59,205 nt of DNA from CAYORM01 sp964406375 (GCA_964406375.1 CAYORM010000013.1:1-59205); one strand, 5' to 3'; counted from the first letter of the stretch, positions 16,966-26,732 are shown. Made by a program: numbers and translations. Notes: a model not told the origin generated them from the sequence alone.

Positions 16966-17733
16966 CTATCGCAGCGCGTCCATCGCCGCCTCGTAGAACC
17001 GAAGATTGTCATCGACCACCCCTTCCGGGAGATCGATGGCCGCGGTGGCCCGGGCCGCCTCGAGGCGACCGGCGAGGCCATAGGCCAGCGCCAGGTTCTG
17101 GCGGATCTGCGGGGTGGCGTCGGGATCGTTGATCAGCTCGCGCAGGAGCTGGATCGCCCGGTCGTGCTGGCCGGACAACGCCAGCGACAGCCCGTAATTG
17201 TTGAGAAGGGCGAGATTCGTCGGGTCGATGGCCAGCCCCTGCTGGTAGAGGGTCTGCGCCTCGCCATGGCGCCGGCTGCGGTCGAGCGTGGCACCGAGCG
17301 CGGAATAGGCCCGCACCAAACCGGGATCGGCGGCGATCGCGGCGCGGAACTCGCGCTCGGCCTCGGCCAGCCGGTCCTGCTTGTAAAGCGCCTTGCCCAG
17401 CCCGTAACGGCCACGGGCATCCGCTGGTCGTGCCGAGAGCGCGGCCCGGAAGGCCTGTTCGGCGCGGGAATGCATGTCGAGCCCGGCATAGGCCTCACCG
17501 AGGCCGATCAGGATGTCGGGGTCGCCGGGGGCTTCCGCCAGCGCCTCCTCGTAGAGACGCAGCGCGGCCGAGGCGTCGCCGGCGCTGGCCGTGCGCGCCG
17601 CCAGACGGGCGGTTCGGCCGGCTTCACCGCCCGCCGGCCCGAACGGCGTATCGAACAGCCCACCCTCGCCGGTGACGCAGGCGGACAGAAGAAGGGCGCC
17701 GGCAATCGGGCCGAGGCGTCTGCCGAACCACAC
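16966..17733 (-). CDS. tadD: Tad pilus lipoprotein TadD (TPR)
   Basis: A tetratricopeptide lipoprotein of about 255 aa. A short signal ends in the lipobox LLSAC. About five TPR units follow (ALRLYEEALAEAPGDPDILI, AEQAFRAALSARPADARGRY, AEREFRAAIAADPGLVRAYS, AQTLYQQGLAIDPTNLALLN). TadD-like TPR lipoproteins assist secretin assembly. I chose the GTG at 17733 (MWFGRRLGPIAG), with GGAGG 11 nt upstream; a GTG at 17742 is possible but only 2 nt from the same site. It is convergent with the Tad operon. Confidence 0.82.
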   Translation of the reverse strand: MWFGRRLGPIAGALLLSACVTGEGGLFDTPFGPAGGEAGRTARLAARTASAGDASAALRLYEEALAEAPGDPDILIGLGEAYAGLDMHSRAEQAFRAALSARPADARGRYGLGKALYKQDRLAEAEREFRAAIAADPGLVRAYSALGATLDRSRRHGEAQTLYQQGLAIDPTNLALLNNYGLSLALSGQHDRAIQLLRELINDPDATPQIRQNLALAYGLAGRLEAARATAAIDLPEGVVDDNLRFYEAAMDALR

Positions 17734-17948
17734 TGTGCGCACGTCCTCCGAAACCGTCCGCCGACACCGCAGACGAAGGGAAGATGCATCGCGGCCGGCG
17801 CGGGTGCAAGCGCGGCAGAAACCAGATTTTGTCGTTGGCTTCCATAGGCAAAATGCCGCTAGAATATCGATCTGACTTGGGACAGACGGCGGTGACGGCG
17901 CCATCCGCTGGCAACAGGTATAGTGAAGGCTCGCGAGTTTCACACCCC

Positions 17949-20900
17949 ATGACATCTCGACGGGCGTTGACGATCATCGGCGCTGTCTTCCTCGTCTCCG
18001 CTCTGTTCGTCGCGATCGCGATCCAGCTCATGCGAGACCGGCTGGATACCGAGCGACAGGCAGCCGTCTCGATCCGCAACCTGGCCGTCGCCTTGTCGCA
18101 GCACACGACCCAGTATTTCAGCGCGGTGGACCAATTCCTCGTGGGCATCCGGGCCGACCTCACGCTGCTCCGTGACGAGGATCCCGCCCTCCGCGACGAC
18201 TATATTCACACCATCCTGACCTCGCGCCGCGACATCTCGCAGGGCGTCTTCGCCTTCTTCATCCTCGGCCCGGACGGGATGTTGGCCCATACGAGCCGCA
18301 GCCCCGAACCCGAACCACGGGACTTCTCCCGCCGCTCGATCTTCACCGGCGTCCGCGACCGCACGACCGACACGATGTTCGTGGAAGAGCCGCTCATTGG
18401 CATGGTGGGCTACGCGGAGGGCCGCCGCATTGTCGATGTCGGGCGACGCCTGCAGACCCGCGACGGCTCGTTCGAGGGCGTGATCGCCGCCGCGATCTCG
18501 GTCGAGGCGATCGAGGCGCTGCAGAGATCGCTCGATGTCGGACGCGACGGCGCCATTCGCCTGTTCCGGACCGACGGCATGCTGGTCGCCCAGACCGGCG
18601 GCGAGCCCGATGCGGTCGGACGATCCTTCGCCGGCCATCCGCTCTTTGCGGCTTGGCGCGAAACCCCGGCCTCCGACGAGACGATCTCGGGCCCCGACAT
18701 CGACGGCGTGGACCGGCTCTACGCCGCCCACCCCATCGGCGGGACCGACCTGTTCCTCGTCATCGGCCTGTCCTGGGACGAGATCCTGGCGCCCTGGTGG
18801 GAGCGGGTGCGGCTGGCCGCCTATCTCGCGGCTCTGGCGCTGGCGACCGCCCTGCCGCTGGCGATCGCCTGGTGGCGTGCCGACCGCCGGCAATACCGTG
18901 CCGCGGCCCTGGCGATGCGGCGGCTGGAGCGGCTGGCCAGCCTCTCCGCCGACATCGCCAGTGCCCGGACCACGCAGGAGGTTCTCGCCCGCGCGGCCGC
19001 GGGGTCGCGCGACATCCTCGCCGCCCATCAGGCTGTGGCCAGCCTCACCTCCAATGACAGCTTCGCGCAGGAACTGGCTGCGGTATCGCTCTCCGACAAA
19101 TACGCGCGCTGGCGCGATTATGGCAGTCATCCGGACGGATCGGGCATCTACCGCCTCGTCTGCGAGACCAACCGGCCGATGCGCCTCACCCAGGCCGAAC
19201 TCGAGGCCCATCCGGCTTGGCGCGGCTTCGGTGCCGAACGGGACCGCCACCCGCCGCTGCGCGGCTGGATCGCCTGCCCGCTCATCCGGTCCGATGGCAG
19301 CAATTTCGGCCTCCTGCAGGTGTCTGACCGCGCGGAGGGCGAATTCGATGCGGCCGATGAGGCGGCGCTGGCCCAGCTCGCCCATCTGGTCTCGATCGCT
19401 GCCGAGAATGCCCGGCTTCTCGACGTACAGAAGGAGAGCGCCGCCCGGGCCGAGGCGGCCGCCGCCGCCGCCAACGCCGCCCGCGACGATCTCGAAGGCA
19501 TCCTGTCCACCACCTCGGACGGCATGTGCGTCCTCGACCGGGCGTTCCGCTTCCGCTACGTCAACGCCGCGGCGAGCCGGTTCTTCGAGGTGCCGCGTGA
19601 AGAGCTGCACGGCCGGCCGCTGTGGGACGTCCTGACCACCGCCCGCGAGCCGGAGCTGCATTCGGTGCTGCAGGCGGCGCTGACCGAGGGCCGCAATGGC
19701 CAGCTCGAGCTGCAGGAGGATGAGGGCGGCCGCTGGCTCGACATGCGCTGCTTCCCGCATGCGGATGGCGTCGCCCTTTATTTCCAGGACACGTCCGAGC
19801 GCCGGCGCGCCGAGCAGCAGCTCGTCCAATCGCAGAAGATGGATGCGGTCGGCCAGCTCACCGGTGGCGTCGCACATGATTTCAACAACCTGCTGACGGT
19901 CATCATCGGCCACGCCGAGATGCTGGCGGTCGACCCGGCGGTACCACATCGCCAGCAGATCTGGGCGCGCCACATCGCCGAGGCGGCGGAGCGTGGCGAG
20001 CGCCTCGTCTCGCATCTCATGGCCTTCTCGCGCCAGCAGCCGCTGCGGCCGGAGGCGGTCGATGTCGGCGAGCGCCTCTCGACGCTCCTGCCGCTCATCC
20101 GCCGCACCATCAGCGAGACGATCCAGGTGGAACTCGCCGAACGGTCGGGACCGGGGCAGTCTTCTCCCGGCCGTCCGGTCGCCCGTGTCGACGGCGCCCA
20201 GCTCGATGCCGCGGTGCTCAACCTCGCGATCAACGCACGGGACGCCATGCCGCAGGGCGGATTGCTGCGGATCGATGTCGACCAGCTGAGGGTCGATCCC
20301 GGCGATGCCGGTGAGCTGCGGCCGGGGCGCTATGTGCGGATCACCGTCTCCGATACCGGCACCGGCATCGCACCGGACCATCTCGGGCGCGTCTTCGAGC
20401 CCTTCTTCACCACCAAGGAGGCGGGGCGCGGCTCCGGCCTCGGCCTCTCGATGGTCTATGGCTTCGTCAAGCAGTCGGGCGGCTATGTCTCGATCTATTC
20501 CGAGCCCGGCCAGGGCACGGCGGTGAAGATCCTCCTGCCGGCCACCGCGGCCGGACAGGAGGCGGCGCTCGAGCCCGATCGCGATGCATCCCCGCCGCCA
20601 GGCGCCGGCGAGCGCATCCTCGTCGTCGAGGACGATCCTCTCGTCCGCGAACAGGCTGCCGCCGTCATCCGGGCGATCGGGATGGAGCCGATCCTCGCGA
20701 CCGATGCCAGCGCCGCGCTGGCGCTGCTGCGGGCAGAGGGGCCGTTCGACCTGCTGTTCACCGATGTCGTGATGCCGGGGCCGATGAACGGCCCGCAGCT
20801 CGCCCGGGCGGCCCAGGAGATCCAGCCGGGGCTGGGGGTCGTCTACACCTCCGGCTATGACGAGAGCGCCCTGACCCATGACGGGCGGCTCGATGACGGG

Positions 20901-20990
20901 GTGGTGCTGGTCGGCAAGCCCTATCGCCGTGCCGACCTCGCCCGTGCCTTCTGGGAGGTGCTGCAGGCGACCGGCGCCGCGCGCGGCTGA
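17949..20990 (+). CDS. hybrid sensor histidine kinase (Cache, GAF, PAS, HisKA, HATPase, REC)
   Basis: A 1013-aa membrane sensor. TM1 (about residues 8-28), a periplasmic double-Cache-like region (about 35-285), TM2 (about 290-312), a GAF domain (about 335-490), an Ala-rich coiled coil, a PAS domain (about 515-620), HisKA with phospho-acceptor His643 in GGVAHDFNNLLT, HATPase with NLAINARDAMP, DTGTGIAP and GSGLGLSMVYG, and a C-terminal receiver with Asp939 in FTDVVMPG and Lys in VGKPYR. The architecture resembles blue-light and chemical-stress hybrid kinases but no LOV cysteine motif is visible. ATG 17949 starts just before TM1; an ATG at 17853 is in frame. It ends 5 bp from a convergent dehydrogenase. 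Confidence 0.9.
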   Translation: MTSRRALTIIGAVFLVSALFVAIAIQLMRDRLDTERQAAVSIRNLAVALSQHTTQYFSAVDQFLVGIRADLTLLRDEDPALRDDYIHTILTSRRDISQGVFAFFILGPDGMLAHTSRSPEPEPRDFSRRSIFTGVRDRTTDTMFVEEPLIGMVGYAEGRRIVDVGRRLQTRDGSFEGVIAAAISVEAIEALQRSLDVGRDGAIRLFRTDGMLVAQTGGEPDAVGRSFAGHPLFAAWRETPASDETISGPDIDGVDRLYAAHPIGGTDLFLVIGLSWDEILAPWWERVRLAAYLAALALATALPLAIAWWRADRRQYRAAALAMRRLERLASLSADIASARTTQEVLARAAAGSRDILAAHQAVASLTSNDSFAQELAAVSLSDKYARWRDYGSHPDGSGIYRLVCETNRPMRLTQAELEAHPAWRGFGAERDRHPPLRGWIACPLIRSDGSNFGLLQVSDRAEGEFDAADEAALAQLAHLVSIAAENARLLDVQKESAARAEAAAAAANAARDDLEGILSTTSDGMCVLDRAFRFRYVNAAASRFFEVPREELHGRPLWDVLTTAREPELHSVLQAALTEGRNGQLELQEDEGGRWLDMRCFPHADGVALYFQDTSERRRAEQQLVQSQKMDAVGQLTGGVAHDFNNLLTVIIGHAEMLAVDPAVPHRQQIWARHIAEAAERGERLVSHLMAFSRQQPLRPEAVDVGERLSTLLPLIRRTISETIQVELAERSGPGQSSPGRPVARVDGAQLDAAVLNLAINARDAMPQGGLLRIDVDQLRVDPGDAGELRPGRYVRITVSDTGTGIAPDHLGRVFEPFFTTKEAGRGSGLGLSMVYGFVKQSGGYVSIYSEPGQGTAVKILLPATAAGQEAALEPDRDASPPPGAGERILVVEDDPLVREQAAAVIRAIGMEPILATDASAALALLRAEGPFDLLFTDVVMPGPMNGPQLARAAQEIQPGLGVVYTSGYDESALTHDGRLDDGVVLVGKPYRRADLARAFWEVLQATGAARG

Positions 20991-20995
20991 GCCCC

Positions 20996-22069
20996 CTACC
21001 CCGCCAGAGCCGCGATCGTCGGCCAGCGCCGGGAGAATTCGGTCACCGCGCCGGCCGCCGTTGCGGCCATGATCAGCGCCCGGGCCAGCGTCGCATCGAC
21101 GGGGATGCCCGCGGCCGTGTTCCGGGCCCGCGCCGCCCCGCTGCGGTCACCGGGCAGCGTCACCGCCGGTGTGGCACGCAGCCAGGCCTCGAGCCGGCCG
21201 ACCGCAGCGTCATAGGAAGCTCGATCGCCGAAGGCGGCGATGTCGAGATGGATCGACAGGAGGTTGTTGACGCGGAGGGTTGCCTGACCGTCATGCACCC
21301 CCGCCCCGGTCAGCGCGCCGGCGAGGATCTCGGTGAAAAGGGCGAGGCCGAAGCCCTTGTGCCCGCCGAAGGGCAGCATCGCCCGGAATGGGCCGAGGAA
21401 GACGTGCGGGTCATCCGTCGCCTCGCCCGCTGCCGTCAGCACGCAGGGCTCGGGAAGCCGCTCGCTACGCTCGGCCGCCCGGCGGATCGCGTTCACCGCC
21501 ATGGCGCCCACCGAGAAGTCGAGAATGATCGGATCGCCGCCGGGTCGCGGCGCGCCGAAGGCGACCGGGTTTGAGGTCAGCCGTGGCACTGACGTGCCCG
21601 GCGGCACGATGCTGTCCGGCGCCCCGGGCGCGTTGACGAAGTGCAGCGAGACCACGCCGGCCTTCGCCGCGATCTCTGCCCACAGCCCGTTGCGGCCGAG
21701 ATGTCCCGCTCCGGTCAGCGCGACCGCGCAGATACCGTGCCTGCGCGCCCGCGCCGCCCCCTCTCGCGCCGCAAGGCCGCCGGCCACGGCCCCAAAGGCG
21801 CGCCGACCGTCGATCCGCAGGATGGCGCCGCGATCCTCGACGATCGCCGGGCGCGCCGTCCCCGACACCTCGCCGCGCCGGAGCCGGTCGATCTGTGCCG
21901 GCAGGAGCCGGCAGCCATGCGAGCCATGGCCACAGAGATCGGCCTCGACCATCGCCGCGGCGGCCTCACCCGCGATGTCCGGCGTGACCCCCACCCGCTC
22001 CAGAAGGAAGGCTGCTGCGGCCGTGAGCTCGGATGCCGCGACCCGCATCGTCGCCGTCTTCACCGGCAT
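20996..22069 (-). CDS. Ldh2-family NAD(P)-dependent oxidoreductase
   Basis: A 357-aa member of the malate/L-lactate dehydrogenase (Ldh2/YlbC/YiaK) family, which reduces 2-oxo acids and acts on compounds such as diketogulonate, ureidoglycolate or piperideine carboxylate. Family marks are DLCGHGSHG (about residue 45), TGAGHLGRNGLWAE, SNPVAFGAPRP and FGGHKGFGLALFTEILAGAL. The start ATG at 22069 lies 13 bp after the dehydratase stop, with GAGAGG upstream. As the last gene of a sugar-acid operon it probably oxidises or reduces a keto-acid intermediate; the exact substrate is unknown. Confidence 0.85.
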   Translation of the reverse strand: MPVKTATMRVAASELTAAAAFLLERVGVTPDIAGEAAAAMVEADLCGHGSHGCRLLPAQIDRLRRGEVSGTARPAIVEDRGAILRIDGRRAFGAVAGGLAAREGAARARRHGICAVALTGAGHLGRNGLWAEIAAKAGVVSLHFVNAPGAPDSIVPPGTSVPRLTSNPVAFGAPRPGGDPIILDFSVGAMAVNAIRRAAERSERLPEPCVLTAAGEATDDPHVFLGPFRAMLPFGGHKGFGLALFTEILAGALTGAGVHDGQATLRVNNLLSIHLDIAAFGDRASYDAAVGRLEAWLRATPAVTLPGDRSGAARARNTAAGIPVDATLARALIMAATAAGAVTEFSRRWPTIAALAG

Positions 22070-22082
22070 CAGCGCCGGCCTC

Positions 22083-23819
22083 TCAGTAGATCGCCGGCTC
22101 CCCGACCGGCGCACCGAAGCCGGTCTCGAGGAAATCGAAGTCGCAGCCCTTGTCGGCCTGGCGGATATGGCGGGCCGAGAGCCAGCCGAATCCGCGCTCA
22201 TAGCGCGGCGGCGGCGGCACCCAGGCGGCACGGCGGCGACCGAGCTCCTCCTCGCTCACCTCCATGCGGATCGAGCGCGCAGCGACGTCGATCGTGATCA
22301 CGTCGCCGGTCCGGACCAGGGCGAGCGGTCCGCCGATATAGGCCTCGGGCGCCACATGCAGCACGCAGGCGCCGTAGCTCGTCCCCGACATGCGTGCATC
22401 CGAGATGCGCAGCATGTCCCGGACCCCCTGCTTCACCAGCTTCCTCGGGATCGGCAGCATGCCCCATTCCGGCATGCCCGGCCCGCCCTGCGGCCCGGCA
22501 TTCCTGAGCACGATGACATGGTCGGGCGTGACGTCGAGATCGTCGCGATCGAGCTCCCGCTTCATCGTCGCGTAGTCGTCGAAGACCAGCGCGGGGCCGG
22601 AATGCGACAGGAAGCGCGGCTCCGCCGCCGAGGGCTTCATCACGCAGCCGTCCGGCGCTAGATTGCCGGTCAGGACCGCCGTTCCGCCCTCGGGATAGAT
22701 CGGATCCTCCAGCGGCCGGATGACGTCATCATTCCACACCTCGCCGGTGGCGGCGCTGTCGATGAGGCGCCGACCGTCGACGGTGATCGGCTCCGCCCGC
22801 AGATGTGGCAGCAGCCGGCGCAGCACCCCCCGCAGACCGCCGGCATAATAGAAATCCTCCATCAAATAGGTGCTGCCCGACGGGCGGATGTTGGCGATCA
22901 CCGGAATGCGCCGCGACAGCGCATCGAAATCGGCGAGGCCGAACTCCACCCCGGCCCGCCGCGCCATCGCCACCGTGTGGATGATGGCATTGGTCGAGCC
23001 GCCGATCGCCATCTGGACCATCGTGGCGTTCTCGAAGGCCTCACGCGTCAGGATCCGCTGCGGCGTCAGATCCTCCCAGACCATCTCGACGATCCGCCGG
23101 CCGGAGGCGGCGGCCATGCGCTGATGCGCGGCATCCGGGGCAGGGATCGAGCTCGCCCCCGGCAGCGTCATGCCCATCGCCTCGGCGATCGCCGTCATCG
23201 TGGCGGCCGTACCCATGGTCATGCAATGGCCGTAGGAACGGGCGATGCCGCCCTCCATTTCGTACCAGTCGGCGTCGCTGATGTTGCCGGCCCGGCGCTC
23301 GTCCCAGTACTTCCAGCTGTCCGATCCCGAACCGAGCACCTTGCCGCGCCAGTGGCCGCGCAGCATCGGCCCGGCCGGAACGAAGATCGCCGGCAACCCG
23401 GCCGAGATCGCGCCCATGATCAGCGCCGGGGTGGTCTTGTCGCAGCCGCCCATCAGCACCAGCCCGTCGAGCGGATGGCTGCGCGCCAGCTCCTCGCATT
23501 CGATCGCGAGCAGGTTGCGGTAGAGCATCGTCGTCGGCTTGACGATCGGCTCGGACAGGCTGATCGCCGGCAGCTCGATCGGCATGCCGCCGGCCTGCAG
23601 CACGCCCCGCTTCACCCATTCCACCCGCTCAGGGAAATGGGCGTGGCAGGGGTTGATGTCGGACCACGTGTTGATGATGCCGATGACCGGCCGGTCCTGC
23701 CAATCCACCGTGTCGTAGCCCATCTGCCGCATGCGCGAGCGGTGACCGAAGGCCCGCAGATCGTCGACGCCGAACCAGCGGCGGCTCCTCAAATCCTTCG
23801 GCTCCTTGCGCGGCGGCAT
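22083..23819 (-). CDS. IlvD/Edd-family dehydratase, likely aldonate (L-arabinonate-like)
   Basis: A 578-aa iron-sulfur dehydratase that would convert an aldonic acid to a 2-keto-3-deoxy acid. Fe-S ligands are probably the Cys in TWSDINPCHAHF, in MGGCDKTTPALIMG and in SYGHCMTMGTAATM. The C-terminal SDARMSGTSYG is a family mark. The N-terminus LRSRRWFGVDDLRAFGHRSR and the overall length fit the L-arabinonate/xylonate branch better than IlvD of branched-chain synthesis. ATG 23819 has GAGAGA upstream. It lies between an RraA-like and an Ldh2-like gene, a catabolic setting. Confidence 0.87.
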   Translation of the reverse strand: MPPRKEPKDLRSRRWFGVDDLRAFGHRSRMRQMGYDTVDWQDRPVIGIINTWSDINPCHAHFPERVEWVKRGVLQAGGMPIELPAISLSEPIVKPTTMLYRNLLAIECEELARSHPLDGLVLMGGCDKTTPALIMGAISAGLPAIFVPAGPMLRGHWRGKVLGSGSDSWKYWDERRAGNISDADWYEMEGGIARSYGHCMTMGTAATMTAIAEAMGMTLPGASSIPAPDAAHQRMAAASGRRIVEMVWEDLTPQRILTREAFENATMVQMAIGGSTNAIIHTVAMARRAGVEFGLADFDALSRRIPVIANIRPSGSTYLMEDFYYAGGLRGVLRRLLPHLRAEPITVDGRRLIDSAATGEVWNDDVIRPLEDPIYPEGGTAVLTGNLAPDGCVMKPSAAEPRFLSHSGPALVFDDYATMKRELDRDDLDVTPDHVIVLRNAGPQGGPGMPEWGMLPIPRKLVKQGVRDMLRISDARMSGTSYGACVLHVAPEAYIGGPLALVRTGDVITIDVAARSIRMEVSEEELGRRRAAWVPPPPRYERGFGWLSARHIRQADKGCDFDFLETGFGAPVGEPAIY

Positions 23820-23865
23820 CTCTCTCGCACTCCTCGGCGTCTGACGGTGACGGTGCTGGACGGGA

Positions 23866-24585
23866 TCAGCGGCGGGTGGCGGCCCAGGCGCGGAACGCCT
23901 CGCGCGCCTCCGGTGAAGGTGGGTAGAGGCCGAAGATCGTCTCGCCCGCGAGCACCCGTTCCTGCACGAAATCCTCGAACAGTGTCTGCTCCCATGCCTC
24001 CTCGGCAACCGCCTGGGCGATCGCGGCAGGGATCACCACGACCCCCTCATTGTCGCCGACCAGAATGTCGCCGGGATAGACGGGGACATCGCCACAACCG
24101 ATCGGCACATTGAGATCGACGGCATGGTGCTTCACGAGGTTGGTCGGCGCGGACGGGCCGGTGTGATAGGCCGGGAAAGGCAGCGCGGCGATATCGGGGG
24201 AATCCCGGAAGCCGCCATCGGTGACGATGCCGGCACAGCCCCGCTTCCACAGCCGCGAGACGAGGATGCCGCCGGCCGAGGCGGCGCTGCGGTCCTTGCG
24301 GCTGTCGATCACGAAGACATGGCCGGGCGGGCAGGATTCCACCCCCTTGCGCTGGGGATGCTCGCGATCCTCGAAGACACCGAGATGATCGAGATCCTCA
24401 CGCGCCGGGATGTAGCGCAGCGTGAAGGCCGGGCCGACCATCCGCGGGGCCTGCGGGTTCAGCTTCACCAGCCCCTGGATGAAGGTGTTGCGCAGGCCGC
24501 GTTTGAATAACACGGTCGTCAGCGTCGCCGTCGACACGGCGGCGAGCTTGGTGCGCGCTGCATCCGACAAGGCAGGAACGGTCAT
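23866..24585 (-). CDS. RraA-like / HMG-aldolase family protein
   Basis: A 239-aa protein of the RraA/4-carboxy-4-hydroxy-2-oxoadipate aldolase fold. Marks are TDGGFRDSPDIAALPFPAYHTG, with the Arg/Asp of the metal and substrate site, and GDNEGVVVIP. Standalone RNase E inhibitors are about 160 aa, so this longer protein next to an aldonate dehydratase is more likely a class II pyruvate/oxaloacetate lyase or a related sugar-acid enzyme. GGAG precedes the ATG. The specific reaction is not decidable from sequence. Confidence 0.8.
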   Translation of the reverse strand: MTVPALSDAARTKLAAVSTATLTTVLFKRGLRNTFIQGLVKLNPQAPRMVGPAFTLRYIPAREDLDHLGVFEDREHPQRKGVESCPPGHVFVIDSRKDRSAASAGGILVSRLWKRGCAGIVTDGGFRDSPDIAALPFPAYHTGPSAPTNLVKHHAVDLNVPIGCGDVPVYPGDILVGDNEGVVVIPAAIAQAVAEEAWEQTLFEDFVQERVLAGETIFGLYPPSPEAREAFRAWAATRR

Positions 24586-24613
24586 CTCTGTCTCCGGGAT
24601 CGACGGAGGGCCA

Positions 24614-25450
24614 TCACAGCATGGCCCAGCCGGAATGGGCGAAGCGGCGGCGCAGCCAGTCGCCGGTCAGGCCGATCGACACGACGAGCGCCGCGATCAG
24701 CAGTCCGGGCGTGGTCGAGATCCACCAAGCATTGTCGAGATAGTTGCGGCCGTTGGCGATCACCCGCCCCCAGCTCGGCACATTGGGCGGCGTGCCGAGA
24801 CCGAGAAAGCCCAGCGCCGATTCCGCCAGGATGATCAGGCTCAGCTCGGCCGTCAGCAGGATGAGCAGCGGCGCTGTCAGATTGGGCAGGATGCAGCTCC
24901 ACAGGATGCGCCAGCCCGGGAAGCCGGCGACCAGCGCCGCCTCGACATAGCCCTGCTGCCGGGCCCGCACCGTCACCGCGCGGGCGAGCCGGGCGATCTG
25001 GGCCCAGCGCGTGATGGCCAGGACGGCGATCACCGCCGGGATGCTCTGCGGCATGAAGGCGGCGAGGAAGACCGCGATCAGGATCGACGGGAAGGAGAGC
25101 TGTACGTCGACGACGCGCATGATCGCCGTCTCGGCCGCGCCGCCGAACCAGCCGGCCGCAACGCCGACGATGGTGCCGGCGAGCCCGGCGAGCAGCGCCG
25201 CCGACAGGCCGATGATGAGCGAGATGCGCGCCCCGACCATGATCTGGTCGAGCATGTCTCGACCGAGCTGGTCGGTCCCGAACAGCGTGAAGCCGCCGCC
25301 GGGCAGCGCGCTCAGCGGCGGCAGCAGCCGCTGGCGGGTGTTTACCGCGACCGGGTCGAAGTCGGTGAGCATCGGCCCCACCACCGCGACCAACACGATC
25401 AGGACGAAGAGCACCGGCCCGGCCGGCAGCGGGAACCGCGTCCGTCCCAT
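24614..25450 (-). CDS. ABC transporter permease, DppC type
   Basis: A 278-aa inner-membrane permease of the peptide/nickel/opine family. It has an N-terminal helix (AGPVLFVLIVLVAVVGPML), the periplasmic GTDQLGRDMLDQIMVGARIS stretch, and the coupling-loop sequence EAALVAGFPGWRILWSCILP. The C-terminus has LAESALGFLGLGTPPNVPSWG, typical of DppC. It pairs with the DppB-type gene 5 bp upstream. Confidence 0.92.
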   Translation of the reverse strand: MGRTRFPLPAGPVLFVLIVLVAVVGPMLTDFDPVAVNTRQRLLPPLSALPGGGFTLFGTDQLGRDMLDQIMVGARISLIIGLSAALLAGLAGTIVGVAAGWFGGAAETAIMRVVDVQLSFPSILIAVFLAAFMPQSIPAVIAVLAITRWAQIARLARAVTVRARQQGYVEAALVAGFPGWRILWSCILPNLTAPLLILLTAELSLIILAESALGFLGLGTPPNVPSWGRVIANGRNYLDNAWWISTTPGLLIAALVVSIGLTGDWLRRRFAHSGWAML

Positions 25451-25455
25451 CGCCG

Positions 25456-26376
25456 TCACGCCGCGCGCAGCCGCGGATCGATCAGCCGGTAGGCGACATC
25501 GACCGCGAGGTTGATGAGGACGACCATTGCCGTCATCAGGATGATGCAGCCCTGCACGACCGGATAGTCGCGCGTCGCGATCGACCGGATCAGCAACTGC
25601 CCGACGCCGGGCCAGCCGAAGACGCTCTCGATGACGGCGGCGCCGCCGAGCAGATGGCCGAACTGCACGCCCCCGATCGTCAGGACCGGGATGATCGCAT
25701 TGCGCACCACATGGCGCCGCAGGATCGTCCGGTCCGGAATGCCCCGGGCGCGGGCGAGCGTCACATAAGGGGATTGCAGCACGTTGATGGTCTCGTTGCG
25801 CATCAGCCGGGTGTTCACCGCGGCGAGCGGCAGGGCCAGCGTGACGGCGGGCATGATGATCGCGCCGACGCTCCCCGCACCGGTGCTCGGCAGCCAGTGC
25901 AGTGTGCGCGAGAAGATGAGCAGCAGCACGATGCCGAGCCAGAAATCCGGCAGCGACAGCGCCACGAAGGCGCCGCCGCTCGCCGCCCGGTCGACGGCGC
26001 GACCGCGATGGACCGCGGCCGCCATGCCGAGCGGCACGGCGATCGCGATCACCAGCAGGATGGTCGCCGAGGCGAGGATTGCCGTCGCCGGCACCCGCGA
26101 CAGCACGAGCCCGGCCACCGGTGTCCCTTGGGTGATCGAGGCACCGAAATCGAGCGTCGCCGCCTTGCCGAGATAGATGGCGAGCTGCTCCCAGATCGGG
26201 CGGTCGAGGCCATAGGCGATCCGCGCCGCCTCGATCTGGGCATCGGTCGCCATGTCGCCGAGCAGCACGTAGATCGGGTCGCCGGGCGCCACGCGCAGCA
26301 TGACGAAGGTCGCGACCGTGGCCGCGGCGATCGTCAGCAGCGCCTGGACTACCCGCTTGGCGAGATACCATCCCAT
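25456..26376 (-). CDS. ABC transporter permease, DppB type
   Basis: A 306-aa permease with the DppB N-terminus (YLAKRVVQALLTIAAATVATF, APGDP) and the cytoplasmic loop TLARARGIPDRTILRRHVVR that contacts the ATPases. FGWPGVGQLLIRSIATRDYPVVQG is the family's conserved C-terminal segment. It lies within the operon after two unrecognised genes and probably forms a heterodimeric channel with the DppC-type protein. Confidence 0.92.
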   Translation of the reverse strand: MGWYLAKRVVQALLTIAAATVATFVMLRVAPGDPIYVLLGDMATDAQIEAARIAYGLDRPIWEQLAIYLGKAATLDFGASITQGTPVAGLVLSRVPATAILASATILLVIAIAVPLGMAAAVHRGRAVDRAASGGAFVALSLPDFWLGIVLLLIFSRTLHWLPSTGAGSVGAIIMPAVTLALPLAAVNTRLMRNETINVLQSPYVTLARARGIPDRTILRRHVVRNAIIPVLTIGGVQFGHLLGGAAVIESVFGWPGVGQLLIRSIATRDYPVVQGCIILMTAMVVLINLAVDVAYRLIDPRLRAA

Positions 26377-26389
26377 CGGCGCGGCACGG

Positions 26390-26731
26390 TCACTTCAGGA
26401 CGAGATGGACGAGGACCGGGACCGAACCACCGGTATCGTCGAGCCGGCGGATGCGCAGCCAGCTGCCGAAATGGCGGACGCGGACGAAGCCCATCTCCTC
26501 GGAGAGCGGGATCTCGCATTCGGCGCCCTCGGGGCACCAGCGCATCCCGTCGGGCGAGATCTCGACGGCGAAGCGGATCGGCCCCTTGCGACCCTCACCG
26601 GCCTTGTTGCCGTCGAGGAAGCGGATGAAGAAGATCGCCTCGGTCGCCCAGGCGGTCTCATAGGGCTCGCTCGCAAAGCCCGGGGCGCAGAGGGTGTTGC
26701 GCTCGACCGAAGCGGTATAGCTCTCCCGCAC
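26390..26731 (-). CDS. hypothetical protein within ABC/sugar-acid operon
   Basis: A 113-aa protein that I do not recognise. It has no signal peptide and no membrane segment. Alternating hydrophobic/charged stretches (IFFIRFLDGNKAG, IRFAVEISPDGMRW, FVRVRHFGSWLRIRRL) suggest a small beta-sandwich. The start is GTG at 26731 with GGAGG six nt upstream, placed inside the end of the upstream gene's reading frame. The stop of that gene is one base away, so the two are translationally linked. Position between the ATPase and permease genes suggests a partner role, which is inference. Confidence 0.7.
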   Translation of the reverse strand: MRESYTASVERNTLCAPGFASEPYETAWATEAIFFIRFLDGNKAGEGRKGPIRFAVEISPDGMRWCPEGAECEIPLSEEMGFVRVRHFGSWLRIRRLDDTGGSVPVLVHLVLK

Positions 26732-26732
26732 C

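Noticed and set aside
17940..20879. Long minus-strand open frame opposite the hybrid kinase.
   Set aside because: Arg/Ala/Gly-rich with no recognisable domain; explained by GC-rich third positions of the kinase gene.
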